Assembly (NCBI GenBank): GCA_037951165.1
Contig: JBBDHG010000127.1
Span: 4,412,815 to 4,476,814 of the forward strand
DNA from: Lophius americanus
Lineage: Eukaryota; Chordata; Actinopteri; Lophiiformes; Lophiidae
Length of the DNA: 64,000 nucleotides
Reading direction: 5' to 3'
The number at the start of each line of letters is the position of its first letter. Positions within the stretch are counted from its first letter, which is position 1. Shown here one piece after another: positions 36,636-46,990 of the stretch. The notes under the pieces were generated by a model. It saw nothing but the letters and a program-made list of their open reading frames with translations, was not told where the DNA came from and made no database searches. Both the position numbers and the translations under genes were made by a program.

Positions 36636-36822
36636 CTTATACCAGGACATCTGCGGCTGCTTGTACGGAGCCAGATAGTCTTCTATATCAGGACATGTGA
36701 TCATTTTGCTATGGGTTATCTCAGCTTTCTCCAGATGGCGGATTTTGCTGCTGAAGCATTTGCCCTCGTCGCTTTCCTCCACCGTCATCGACATGGACAC
36801 TTTCATGCAGTATGTCGAGTTC
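36636..36822 (-). CDS. il1rapl2: il1rapl2 exon 5: end of Ig1, start of Ig2
   Basis: 187 nt: the last base of a split Arg codon plus 62 codons. The acceptor is 'ctgttcag|GAACTCG' (AG at 36824-36823), and the donor is 'TATAAG|gtatga'. The split codon (AG from exon 4, G here) gives Arg just before 'NSTYCMKVSMSMTV', the last strand of Ig1, with the NST sequon and the second Cys of an Ig1 disulphide. The Ig1-Ig2 linker 'EESDEGKCFSSKIRHLEKAE' follows, then the first Ig2 strands with 'ITCPDIEDYL' and the Ig tryptophan in 'MSWYK'. The frame stays open for 22 codons upstream of the acceptor, but that part is intronic. Conserved Cys positions are intact. Confidence 0.95.
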
Positions 36823-37848
36823 CTGAACAGATTACAGACACACAGCATTTGAAAAACAGGGCGTTTATGGTCCTCCTCTGACATTAGCTGATTAGACTGA
36901 CTTTGAAGCCTGTTTTGGAGACATAAAACTGAAAGATCACCAAGAAAATATAAATGTTGTTGTATCAGTATTTATTTCAAGCTTGTTGTAAATATTTTTA
37001 CAAACAAACAAACAAACAAACAAAGAATTGCTCTATGAGAAATGAAACTCTGCAAAAGCACAACATGATTATAAATGGAGGTGTGAAAAAGACTTGACCC
37101 CCGGCTTTGGACCTTCAAACTTGATTAAACAAAATACAAAGGCTTTATGACAAAGAATCAGCCCCTAAACCAAGACTAAAACTAAAACTAAAGAGGAATT
37201 TGGAGTGGACGCACTCAGGTTAGATAACTATTCAGTGTAATCACCTTAAATAAACCATTTTCAGAAGCATGAAGTTGGCGTCTTGGGCTCACCTGTAATA
37301 CACTGTGTCCATCAAACCAAAAGGAATGAGGAATGAGGAAGAATGTGATTGAAATACATCGGTGTGGGAAGGGTTATGAAGCCTTCTATGGCAGTGCACA
37401 TCTGCTGTTCCAAAGATATTCAAATAACATACAAATGGAGAAGACTTGGAATCATAAGGAACCTCCCCACAGTAGACCATCTGCCAAAAATTCCTCCAAA
37501 ATCACGGAAAAGGTTCATTTCAGAGAGCGACTGGCCTCTCTCACCATTCATGGCTTTAGTTGCAGTTTCTGTCGCCAAGAATGTCACAATGGGTATTATG
37601 TTTAGCAGGGTGAAAAACATGGGCTTTATTGTTTAAGTAAATTAAACTATCATTTTAAACTTACATCTAACCATAACAGCGTAAAACATGCTCTTTATGC
37701 TACCTAGAACTTATAGGATGTGCAACATGTATGGCAACATAAAAAAAACTGCTGTGTGTGTGTTTGGACATTGATGTGTCTTTTCCATGTTCAACCCAGA
37801 CATATAAGATCCCATTGAAATCCCTCTATCTCTCTCTCTGTCATATAC

Positions 37849-38035
37849 ACACACGCAGACATGCACACCCCACACAAGCACATACACACATTGTCCCTTA
37901 ACTACAAACTCTCATCTAAGTGGATCAAAACCCCTTACTCCATCAATGATTTATGTGCGTGTGTATTTGTCTGTGTTCTTGTGTTTGTCTGTGTGTGTGT
38001 GTGGTTTTTAGTGTGTATGTGCATGTCTGTGTGTG
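37849..38035. repeat. CA-rich then TG-rich imperfect microsatellites
   Basis: CA-rich units at 37849-37891 are followed, after about 70 nt of non-repetitive sequence, by TG-rich units at 37955-38035. The two are nearly inverted relative to each other. Confidence 0.7.
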
Positions 38036-38206
38036 TCCAGCAGAGGACACAGAGATTTCTTTTAGTCATTGACCTAACCAGGACCACTGAGCATTGAACT
38101 ACAGACCTGGAAAGCCTTTTAATCCATCAATCTATCTCTCAGTTTCTCTTCTCATCACTCATCTTCTGCCTAGAGCATCTTGTTTTCTGCTCCAGTGATT
38201 CAGTTA

Positions 38207-38207
38207 C

Positions 38208-38243
<36 letters not shown>

Positions 38244-38284
38244 CTCTCACTCTCTCTCTCGCTCAACATTTCTCTCTCTCTCTT
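38207..38284. repeat. (CT)n microsatellite, interrupted
   Basis: About 78 nt of CT repeats with TATCTC, CACTC and GCTCAACATT interruptions. Confidence 0.85.
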
Positions 38285-38532
38285 TGACTTCTTTTGTAAC
38301 ACACATAAAAAAACCCAACCTTTTCTGAATTCTTCATGTTTATTTCCACTTTTTTAGACTCCATATCACAGTCAGTCTTCACTGCAGTAGAAAAAATAGA
38401 ACCCACATAAAATTGGTATTCTAATCAATGAAAAAAAAATTACTGCATAAGTATTAAACAATTTCTAGGCGGGATGTTAGCAGCCTTTGTAGTTAGTAAA
38501 TGATTATTTAACAAGTAGGTTAATTTTTCTTC

Positions 38533-38775
38533 TTCCATCAATTTTCTGTAACCACTCCTTGTTCAGGGTTGTCAAGGAGCCGGAGTCAGCTGACAGTTCG
38601 CGAGAGGCTGGACTCATCCATTACGAGACCCCTGTTTGTCAAAGGGCTGACACGTAGAGACAGAATACCATTTACTCTCTCATTCGCACTAACAGGCAAT
38701 TTAGAGTCACCGATTCACCTGTGCTAGATGTATTTGTACATGAGCGAGTACCCCTGGAAGCTTTTTAGCCTTTTA
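38533..38775 (-). mobile_element. 5'-truncated SINE, same family as 11972-12305
   Basis: Plus-strand phrases 'ttctgtaaccactccttgtt', 'cagggttgtcaaggagccgg' and 'gcaatttagagtcaccgatt' are the reversed tail and body of the SINE. The tRNA head is missing. Confidence 0.55.
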
Positions 38776-40114
38776 TACACAAAAGGATTCACAAAAGGAT
38801 TGTTTACGTTCTATGGTGTGGACCATGGTGCACTGCCATGTTTCTGCGGCCCGGGTTGATCGCAGATTGAGACAGGGGTTGCTGGCCGGAGACTCACCTT
38901 CAAATGAATGATAATGTTGCTCTGTATCTGTTGGTCATATACGGTAAATTGTGCTTACACTGTTTCTATGATAAATTCTGAAGTTGGTGATTTGTCAGTT
39001 TACAGTAGGGCTGCGGTTAACCAAATAATTAATCACTGCAGGTTTTTGATGTTACCTAGGACTAAATCCAGACGGTAAATGTTATTTTACTAAATAAATC
39101 AGTCAGCTGTCCAATATCAGAATCATTTTTTAACTTGCAAAACAGTAATTTAACCCCACGTCTATAAGTAGTCCAATGAAGTGTTTTCCGCGCATTGATA
39201 AAAAAATTCATATTTGATACATGTGGATGATGAATCATCTGTTAAATTTAAAAGCATTCTTGCAATGGAAAAATACTTTTAGTTGTGAGCTTTTCCGCTT
39301 TCACCGAGGTGTAGCCGGTTGCTTCATCCATAGTAGTGATTGAGAATATCCAGATAGCAGGACCTTCTGTCATGAGTTTGTGTTTGGATAATCATTCTTT
39401 TGGATTATTTGCTAGTGCTTCTCCAACTTCACCTTCCAGATTTCCAGTGTGCAGTCCATGTTTTGTCCATGTCTCCATCCAAGATCATTTTGTTTGGAGC
39501 TTATCTTATAAAAATTATTCATAAAAAAGCCAATAAGAAGTGCTTTTTCCTTTTGATGCTTTGAATGTTCTTTTGTAATTGTTTGAATGGAAACAATATT
39601 TTTAAGGATAGCTTTTTCAAAAACGGTCATCTTGATATCTTTATCGGACACACTTAAAATTTTAGCTTCAACAAGATTATATAACTGCGCCTTTTATACT
39701 CTGAATTCCACACTCAAATTTTATTTTGTGAGAATAATGATGGTATTGTGTTATTTTAGGTGACTTTGAGGGAGCATATAGTAAAAACTATATAATCCTA
39801 TTATGCCAAACATTAGGGGTAAGGTGCTTTATCGCATGAATTAGATATGCGTAGGTCAGAATCATACATGTCATAATATATACACAGTAACAAGATAATA
39901 TATGAAAATATCCCAACCTAATATAATCCCTACATTACACGCTGGTCCATTTTTTTTCCAAGTGGGGGTTATCGTATCACCGGGGGTAATGTGGGGTATG
40001 TGAAATTATTAGAAAAATATTAAACATGCATTATTCCGAAAGTAAAGTAACTATATTAGTTAATTACAAAATGAAAATGTAAGTACAATAAATCACATTT
40101 TATCTTCGGTTTTC

Positions 40115-40440
40115 CTAATAATATCCGGGAAAAGTTCTTGACATTATGGTATCGTTATCCCAGCTGCAAATCCTTAATTTTAACTCTGAAACTGTTGAAT
40201 GGATCATTTTCAAAATTTAGAAACAACACGGATCTTAGCGTGAGGAAAAACTGGATTGATTTTGGGATTGGTCGTATATTTACGACAGCAGGGGGAGCTT
40301 TATCTCCAAAATTGTTAAGGACATAATTTTTCAATCGTTCGTCCAACTTAGTCCACATTTGTGCAGATAAATCGATCTATCTTCTAAATGTCACATTTAC
40401 TGTAATATTTTACTCTTTATGGGGAACTTTTTCAATGAAA
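40115..40440 (+). repeat. Dispersed repeat family R, copy 4
   Basis: Co-linear with copy 1 (2170-2505): 'atccgggaaaagttcttgac', 'attatggtatcgttatccca', 'aaactggattgattttggga', 'ttggtcgtatatttacgaca' and 'gcagggggagctttatctcc' in the same order. It is followed by a variable stretch ending near 'ggggaactttttcaatg'. Confidence 0.6.
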
Positions 40441-41143
40441 AACACTTTTGGAGAATTTAAGGAATTCAATCAAGGGGATTGTTTATGCAGGGTATTGGTG
40501 GCTTGACAGGTATATACCTTTATGTGGGGGACAGTATATAGGCCTGTTTTAAAGAGGACTAGAACCACAATTTTCTTCTTCTAAATGGTCATTTATGTAA
40601 GAGTTCTGAAAACAAAGGCAGAAGTTTGGCATTGAATCTCAGCCTGATAGACAGAAAATCTGGCTGATGCGTTGAAGTCAAAATCCTGACCTCCTTATAT
40701 ACATTTTATATTTATGATTAAATGCACCATCAATTTTTTTTTTTTTGTATTTTTTTCCATTGATCAGTAGGTAGAAGGCTGCCAACATAATTCAAATGGG
40801 TAGATTGTTAAAAAATGTTGGGGAACCACTGCTCTACCTTAAACAAATTACTACCCATATCACAGTATTTAATCATTTAAAACATATTTTGGTAACGTCC
40901 TATTCGCTATGAATGCAATAACCCCCACAGAAGTAAATGCTGAATAATTATCAGAAGTTGATCTAAGTCACACAAAAGGATTCGAGGATATGGAAATCTA
41001 TTTTTGGCAGAATGTTTTGGCGGGTCAAAGCCATCTGAACTGTGGCACATGTCTTTTTATGTTGACAGAATAAACGGAGAGCATCTCTAAAGAGGTTTTG
41101 CGGTCCCGAGAATAATTAAACACCACACAGAAGTAAACCGGTC

Positions 41144-41880
41144 ACATGAGACTGGACCCTCACCTTAACTTTGAAAACCATATCAAACATTTGTGCAAAT
41201 TATCCTTCTTCCACCTCAAGAACATTGCCAAACTCCGTCCCACACTCACCCTTTCCGACGCCACAAAACTCGTCCATGCCTTTGTCTCGTCCAGGCTGGA
41301 TTACTGCAACGCATCTCATCTGGATCCCTAGCAAGAGTCTGCAGAAACTGCAACACATCCAGAGCAGGGCTGCTATCCTAACTGGTGAGAGTGCGTAAAC
41401 ATGAGCACCCCCATTCTTCATGCCTTTCACTGGCTCCCCGTCTCCTACAGGCTCCACTACAAAATCACTCTCCTCACCCACCAGGGCATCCACGGAAATG
41501 CTCCAATCTACCTAAAGGAACTCCTCACCACGCAAACATCTAGCCGAAACCTCCGCTTACAAAATGGCGACCTCCTCCATCCCCCAAGAACCAAGCTCCG
41601 GACCATGGGAGACCGTGCCTTCTGCTCTGCTGCCCCTCATCTGTGGAACTCACTTCCTGACCACCTCAGGGCTCCACAGACAGTTTAAGCATTCAAAAAA
41701 GGCTTAAAAACATTTCTCTTGAAGAAAACTTTTGACTAATGTTGAATTTTAACTGTTTTTATAATTATTTTATTTTTATTTTATGCTCCTGCTACTTATC
41801 TGTAACAGCTTGAGATTTGTAACAAATGAAAAGTGCGTTATAAATACAATGTATTATTATTATTACTATTATTATGTGCA
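41144..41880 (+). mobile_element. L2-clade LINE, 5'-truncated, ORF2 C-terminus and 3' tail
   Basis: Three plus-strand segments in changing frames give the end of an L2 ORF2: 41146-41328 with 'LDPHLNFENHIKHLCKLSFF' and 'LVHAFVSSRLDYCNA'; a short middle piece with 'KLQHIQSRAAILTGE'; and 41401-41685 with 'ILHAFHWLPVSYRLHYKITL' and 'AFCSAAPHLWNSLPDHLRAP'. These are the conserved tail motifs (SRLDYCNA, HWLPV, LWNSLP) of the family. The 3' UTR ends in 'gcgttataaatacaatgtat' followed by an ATT repeat, the typical L2 tail. Two frame breaks and the missing endonuclease and polymerase core make it inactive, though it is the least decayed LINE of the window after the element at 61.2 kb. Confidence 0.85.
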
Positions 41881-42640
41881 TCAGAAAAAGATTTTAAACA
41901 TTTTTATTAATTCCTATACCGATCGCTGGGTAGTTTGATCTCTAATAATACACTCTGGTTTAGTGGATGATTTAAAATGTTCATTAATAAGTTCAATCTA
42001 TAACATATGCAACTATAACATGAAACACTATCAGCCAAACGTAGTGGGGTAGACTATCTGTCTCTAAGTACATTGAAACCTGATGACCTGAAACAAGAGG
42101 GAGGATTAAAAAAGATTTCTTCTGTTTGTTATCTCTACCATGTCCCTCCACGATTCCTCTTAACTGTTATAACTGCCCTTATTTTGGTCGTCCTCTTTCT
42201 GAAAAAAAAGGAATGGTATCAACGGCACCTAGTGTAAAGAAAAAATACATTATGCATATCTCACCATAAACGTGAAGATTCAATTATACTGCAATGCACA
42301 AATCGCGATGAATGATTTAGCTCATGCTGTGCACTTCATATTGATGCAAATTTTTGGTCTGTCTGTGAGTGGGTGTGTGCTCAGATCTGGCTCTGTGAAT
42401 ATTTTTAAATGCTTCAGTTAGTAAAAGTGGCCCTGAAGGGAAAACACTAGAGTATTTAACACACATTACCTGCTCATTTTACTGCATACTTACATACCAT
42501 GAATGTCAAAGAGGTCTTTGCATCTCAAAGATAGAAGTTTACTTGGCGTTGCCGTATTTAGTAGATAGTCTTTTCTCTCATCAAATAGCAACAATAAACC
42601 AATTTGTTACATATTTGGTAGGAATGGAGCAGCGCGTACT

Positions 42641-42678
42641 GTCCTTAAAACAGAATATCAAGATTCTGTTTTAAGGAC
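42641..42678. repeat. Perfect 16-bp inverted repeat, 6-nt loop
   Basis: Arms gtccttaaaacagaat and attctgttttaaggac flank 'atcaag'. It could form a 38-nt hairpin in DNA or in the intronic RNA of either strand. No similar sequence was noticed elsewhere in the window. Confidence 0.9.
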
Positions 42679-43308
42679 CACCCTCATTATTCTTCTCCCT
42701 CACCTTATGACAGTAACGTTCATGGCCATTGTTAGATTCTTGCAAATATAAGGACTGAGTAATTAAAGTGAAGGCAAATCAGAGTAGAAACAAAGACAGG
42801 GTGTAAAAAAATAAAATTCTATCCCAAATAGCAATTCAAAGTAAAATGTCATAGCAGTTCCAGTATCTAAGGTTGAACTTTCCTTTAATTGGAGTCTTTA
42901 TAAAATGTCTTCAGCTTTGGAAATCGAAGGCATCTCAAATCACTGAAAAAACCCTGTTTAGTGGATATGGATTATGTCCAAACAGAGAAGCCGTGACTGC
43001 CATGGAAAGTATAAAGAACTTTCTGCTTCATTACTATAACTTACTTTCCGAACCTGAATAAGTTACTGGAACTCTAAAAAAGAAAGGCATCAGTTGAGTC
43101 TTAGGATATCAAAGTATTAATAAATATTCAAGGTTACTGGTACGTGTACTCTGATTACAGTTAAATAAGATTACATCAAATTATTCATAACAGGAAATGC
43201 ACTTGTATTCAAACCCGTGGAAAGGTTTTTGTCAAACAATATATTTGAGTGAACTTTGTGATATGAAATCTATAAATTCCTTATATGTTGCAAAATGCAA
43301 ATATTAAT

Positions 43309-43446
43309 CAATCCATTTTCTGTAACCCATTATCCTGTTAAGGCTAGCGGGGGCTGGGGCCTATCCCAACTGACAGTGGATGAGAGGCTAGGTACAACAA
43401 TGTGAAGACACCAGTTCATCCCAGGATAAGCAAATAGACAGAAAAC
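43309..43446 (-). mobile_element. Truncated SINE tail
   Basis: Plus-strand 'ttctgtaacccattatcctg', 'gctagcgggggctggggcct' and 'atcccaactgacagtggatg' are the reversed SINE tail as at 11972. It then decays, with a 'caccagttcatcccaggata' remnant. Confidence 0.5.
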
Positions 43447-43680
43447 TATCATAGAATTTTCGGCAAAAAATGCTGAATCCCTTTGAGGATCAAAGCGTTT
43501 AGCATGTTTCACCTCTTTAAACAGCTTCTAATGTGAGTGCCAGTCAGAAGACGACTGACTCATGTGACTCAGGACCTGACTTAGCAGACAAGCTGCAAGT
43601 AATAGAAAAATGAGAAAAGCCCTCCAAGGATATGCCTCTGTTGATCATCACTGACCCACCGCGAAAAAAAAACGGTCATG

Positions 43681-43740
43681 CTGGAATAATAATAATAATA
43701 ATTGTAATAATTACAATTACATTTTATCTGTAACGCACTT
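43681..43740. repeat. ATA/AAT repeat
   Basis: A short (ATA)n run at 43687-43702, with AT-rich sequence (aattgtaataattacaatta) next to it. Confidence 0.7.
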
Positions 43741-43804
43741 TCATTTGTTCGAAATTTCAAGGTGCTAAAAAAACTATGAATCAGCAGGAGAAGCGGTGAA
43801 CAAG

Positions 43805-44600
43805 CTGTGCCAGGTTCCTCTCCACCTCAGCAGCCTTTGTGTGTCCTCAGGTTGTTGCAGGCAGCAGAATGTTCTTCACAGCGTCTCCAGACTCTCACAT
43901 CTATCACATGTGCTCAGTGTGAACCTGCTCTCATCTTTGAAGAGAACGGGCCGCCAATGACGAATCTGCTAATTCTGGTTGCTCTGCCAGTTGGACAGCA
44001 CGGTACCGGGTTGTGAGCACAGGCCCAACTTGGGGACGTTGGGACCTCATGCCACCCTCATGGAGTCTGTTTCTGACAGTTTGTGCATAAACATGCACAC
44101 GAGTGGCCTACTGGAGGTTTTTTTGTGGTGCTCTTGATGAGCTCCTCCTTTTTCTCCTTGCCCAAAGGAGCAGATTATTGTCCTCCTACGGCGCCCTCAA
44201 CTTATCCTGGTGTGCTGGCCGGTCTCCTGGTTTCTCCTCCACGCTCTTGACACTGTGCTGGGAGACACGGCAAACCTTCTGGCAAAGGCCCGTATGGATG
44301 TGCCATCCTGGAGGGGCTGCACTACCTGAGCAACTTCTGTAGGCTCTAGATATTTCCTCATGCTACCACTAGTGGTGAAGGCCATGGAAAAATGCAAAAC
44401 TAGCCAAGAAATGCCTGAAATGATGAGGAAAGGGAAATGATCTGTGGCCATCCTTGTAAAATCATTACTTAATAGCGGTTGTTTCACTAATTGTCGCTCC
44501 TTTCCACCTGTTGTCTGTGCCATTTGAACAGTAGTAGTTGTGATTGACTTGGAGTTACACTGTGATGATTATGTGTTTCCTTTATTTTTTTGAGTAGTGT
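43805..44600 (-). mobile_element. Tc1-like transposase, truncated copy
   Basis: Minus strand, reading from the right. A terminal-repeat end with 'actcaaaaaaataaaggaaa' lies at 44597-44575. Then comes the N-terminal DNA-binding part in the ORF 44523-44197 with 'YLEPTEVAQVVQPLQDGTSI' and 'RAFARRFAVSPSTVSRAWRR' (paired-like helix-turn-helix). Further down, in other frames, is the start of the catalytic domain: 'NQNxQIRHWRPVLFKDESRF', with the first catalytic Asp in the D-E-S motif, near 43960-43905. The sequence stops at about 43805, soon after 'TLSTCD', so the other two acidic residues of the DDE triad and the second terminal repeat are absent. In-frame stops also occur. Inactive. Confidence 0.8.
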
Positions 44601-44653
44601 ATATATATATTGAGTAGTGTATATATATATATATATATATATTTATTTATTTA
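44583..44653. repeat. Duplicated Tc1 terminus running into (TA)n
   Basis: The phrase 'ttgagtagtgtatatatata' occurs twice in succession (44590 and 44610). The second copy continues into a long (TA)n and (TTTA)n. This suggests expansion of the TA target/terminus into a microsatellite. Confidence 0.7.
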
Positions 44654-44869
44654 TAACATTGCATAGGACTGACTCCAGCATAAATAGAATGAATGAGGTG
44701 GAAATGGGTTTTTAAAAGGTGAATGGAAAGAATTGAGGAAGATTGGGTGTTTAGAGGATGATATTCATTTTTTTTTTATCATCAGTTAATTTTAATCTCA
44801 AGTCATGTTCATGTACACAGATATTAGTGTGTGGTTTGTTTTGTGTACCTGCTTTTGTAACAGGATTCT

Positions 44870-44906
44870 AAAAGGGTACAAAAGGGTACAAAAAAGGGTA
44901 CAAAAG
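44870..44906. repeat. Short tandem repeat, 'aaagggtaca' x3
   Basis: Three near-identical units of 10-13 nt (aaagggtaca with 0-3 extra A). Confidence 0.8.
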
Positions 44907-45175
44907 ATTTCCACTGTTTCCACTGAATTTGAGGAACTCTGTGAATAAAACACATCATATCATTAATTCGACAATGTATATGTGAGCTCATGAGTCCTGA
45001 TGTGCATTTATAAGACAAATATGGAATGTGCTGCCATGCTGAAACACATAGCAAGTATGAACATAAAGATCCTTGAATGCTACTATGACAACATGACAAA
45101 CGTGAGAAAAAATGTCATACTATTATTAAGGACATGTCCAAAAACTGAATCAACTCCTCTAATTCTTTGAGTTAT

Positions 45176-45203
45176 CTTTTCAAAAGTTCATACTTTTGAA
45201 AAG
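45176..45203. repeat. Perfect 12-bp inverted repeat, 4-nt loop
   Basis: Arms cttttcaaaagt and acttttgaaaag flank 'tcat'. AT-rich, intronic, no role evident. Confidence 0.85.
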
Positions 45204-46076
45204 TATGTATTGGCTAAGTGCATTGGAGGACAGAGCTTCCAATGACCTAAAATGCAAAATGAGCAATAAATCCATCTGCACATCAACTTGTAATCTACCA
45301 TGTCCTCTCTATCAATAAATCAAGCAAACCCTTCCTGCAATTAGTGTCCCATGATGAGGGCAGACAGCTGGAGGGTGTGCTGAATCAAGGCATTTAATAG
45401 AGGGGGGCATATCCTGACTGGCGGGCAGCTTGTTCATACTTGGACGGATCTGCAGATTAATTTGGCTATCAGTGGAGCTAACAGGAAGAGAAATGCGAGA
45501 GAAAGAGCGTGAGCACCTGCTTTTGCTGAAACATATCCACACAAACAGCGTAACATACACGTGTTTGTGCAGGAAAAACCGGAACACAAAATGCTCATAC
45601 ATAAGAATGCATGTTTACACACGCACACCTCATGTTCCATTAATGAGGTGTGCACAATTCTGCTTGTGCAAACAGTTTCAACCAAGTGGGAGCAATTAAT
45701 ATTTTTTATCACTGGAATCTTTATGGTTTTCTACATGAATAAGGGAATTGCAGTGTTGCAGTTATTAGCTCCGTCACCTCATTGCAAAATAACCAGATAT
45801 GTTTCTTACTTCATGGCTTTCACAAAGGCCAAATATTCTTTAAATTCACTGGTAATGTAAAAAGACTTTCAGTGTTTTGATCATTGTAGTCACTACAGAG
45901 AATAGAAATAGATTCAAACCAAACAAACCACACACTTACCTGCATAAACTCACTGTTGCATGAATATTGTTCACTCTGAAACCACCATGCTCAGTGTTTG
46001 CTTCATGCCGGGTCAGTGTGTGTCCAGTGTTAGGTATCATGCATGCAACTATGTGTGTTTTAGTTTAATCATCCTC

Positions 46077-46305
46077 ATTCATTATCCGTAACCGCTTATC
46101 CTGTTCAGGGTCGCGGGGCCTGATGCCTGTCCCGGCTGACATTGAGCGAGAGGCAGGGTTCACTCAGGTACAAACTTTCCCCCTCACATTCACTCCTACG
46201 GGTGAGTTAGCGTTATCAATTCACCTACATTTCATATTTTTCGGACTTTGGGAGGAAACCGGGGGTGACCTGTGAACTCCGCACAGAAAGGACAGCAGAG
46301 GTGGA
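46077..46305 (-). mobile_element. SINE lacking its tRNA head, next to a LINE tail
   Basis: Plus-strand 'gtaaccgcttatcctgttca', 'gggtcgcggggcctgatgcc' and 'gaactccgcacagaaaggac' are the reversed SINE. On the minus strand it starts at 'aatccacctctgctgtcctt', exactly the stretch that follows the B box in the copy at 11972-12305. The head is replaced by the LINE tail at 46306. Confidence 0.65.
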
Positions 46306-46990
46306 TTTAGTTTTAGTTTAGTTTAGTTTAGTTTATTTATTTGACATGGACGTACAGCAATGTTGGTTCTGCAACATTTACAATGCACAAACCCCTTTTA
46401 ACCCCTTAGTTAAAAAACATTGAAGATTTGTTTCATTTTCAGCTCAGTAAGTACACAGTTACAAAGTTTGGCACCAATAATAGTAAAACCCTTTTATCCA
46501 AATGAGGTTTTGTGCATTGGAATATGACAGTTAGCGTACAGTAGGTCCGCCTCCTCTTATATGCAGACTAGGTGTTGGTTGGGTATTAGGGCACCATCAG
46601 CCGGGGAAAACGCTTTGTGGTCACATATAAATAAAATTTGAGCCGCGGGCACGCAGAGCACAACCAACATTTTTTAAAAGGATCGGGCCCTGCCGCTCAG
46701 TGTGGCCCGCATATTGACACGAGAATCCTGATATCTGGTCACAAGTTCATCAAACAGAGGGGTGGCTAGGACATGCAAGCATTTAAAGATGAATTTTAGG
46801 TTAGTGTAGCTGATGAAGCTTTCAAGGCTAAACATATTGTGTTTCTCAAAGACACAGCAATGATGCCATCTCATTGGTTTGTTTTCCATCATTTTTATGA
46901 TCTGGTTGTAAATTGTTATGATGGGTTGTTCCGTTGATTGTAAGGCTTGTGACCAGGAAGTGATGCAGTATGACAGATGAGAAGATCATA
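46306..46990 (-). mobile_element. Rex1/L2-type LINE, 3' end with (CTAAA)n tail
   Basis: Minus-strand translation from about 46985 reads 'SHLSYCITSWSQALQST', then the ORF 46892-46674 with 'KPMRWHHCCVFEKHNMFSLE', 'NLKFIFKCLHVLATPLFDEL' and 'MRATLSGRARSF'. This is the C-terminal part of a LINE ORF2 common in teleosts. After decay with stops it ends in a tail of ACTAA/CTAAA units (46306-46335). It is 5' truncated at about 46990. The clade is given as Rex1/L2-type because only the last third of the ORF is visible. Confidence 0.7.

Noticed and set aside
39412..39651. 79-codon minus-strand ORF rich in Lys/Ile as a gene
   Set aside because: The composition follows the local AT content and no domain is seen.
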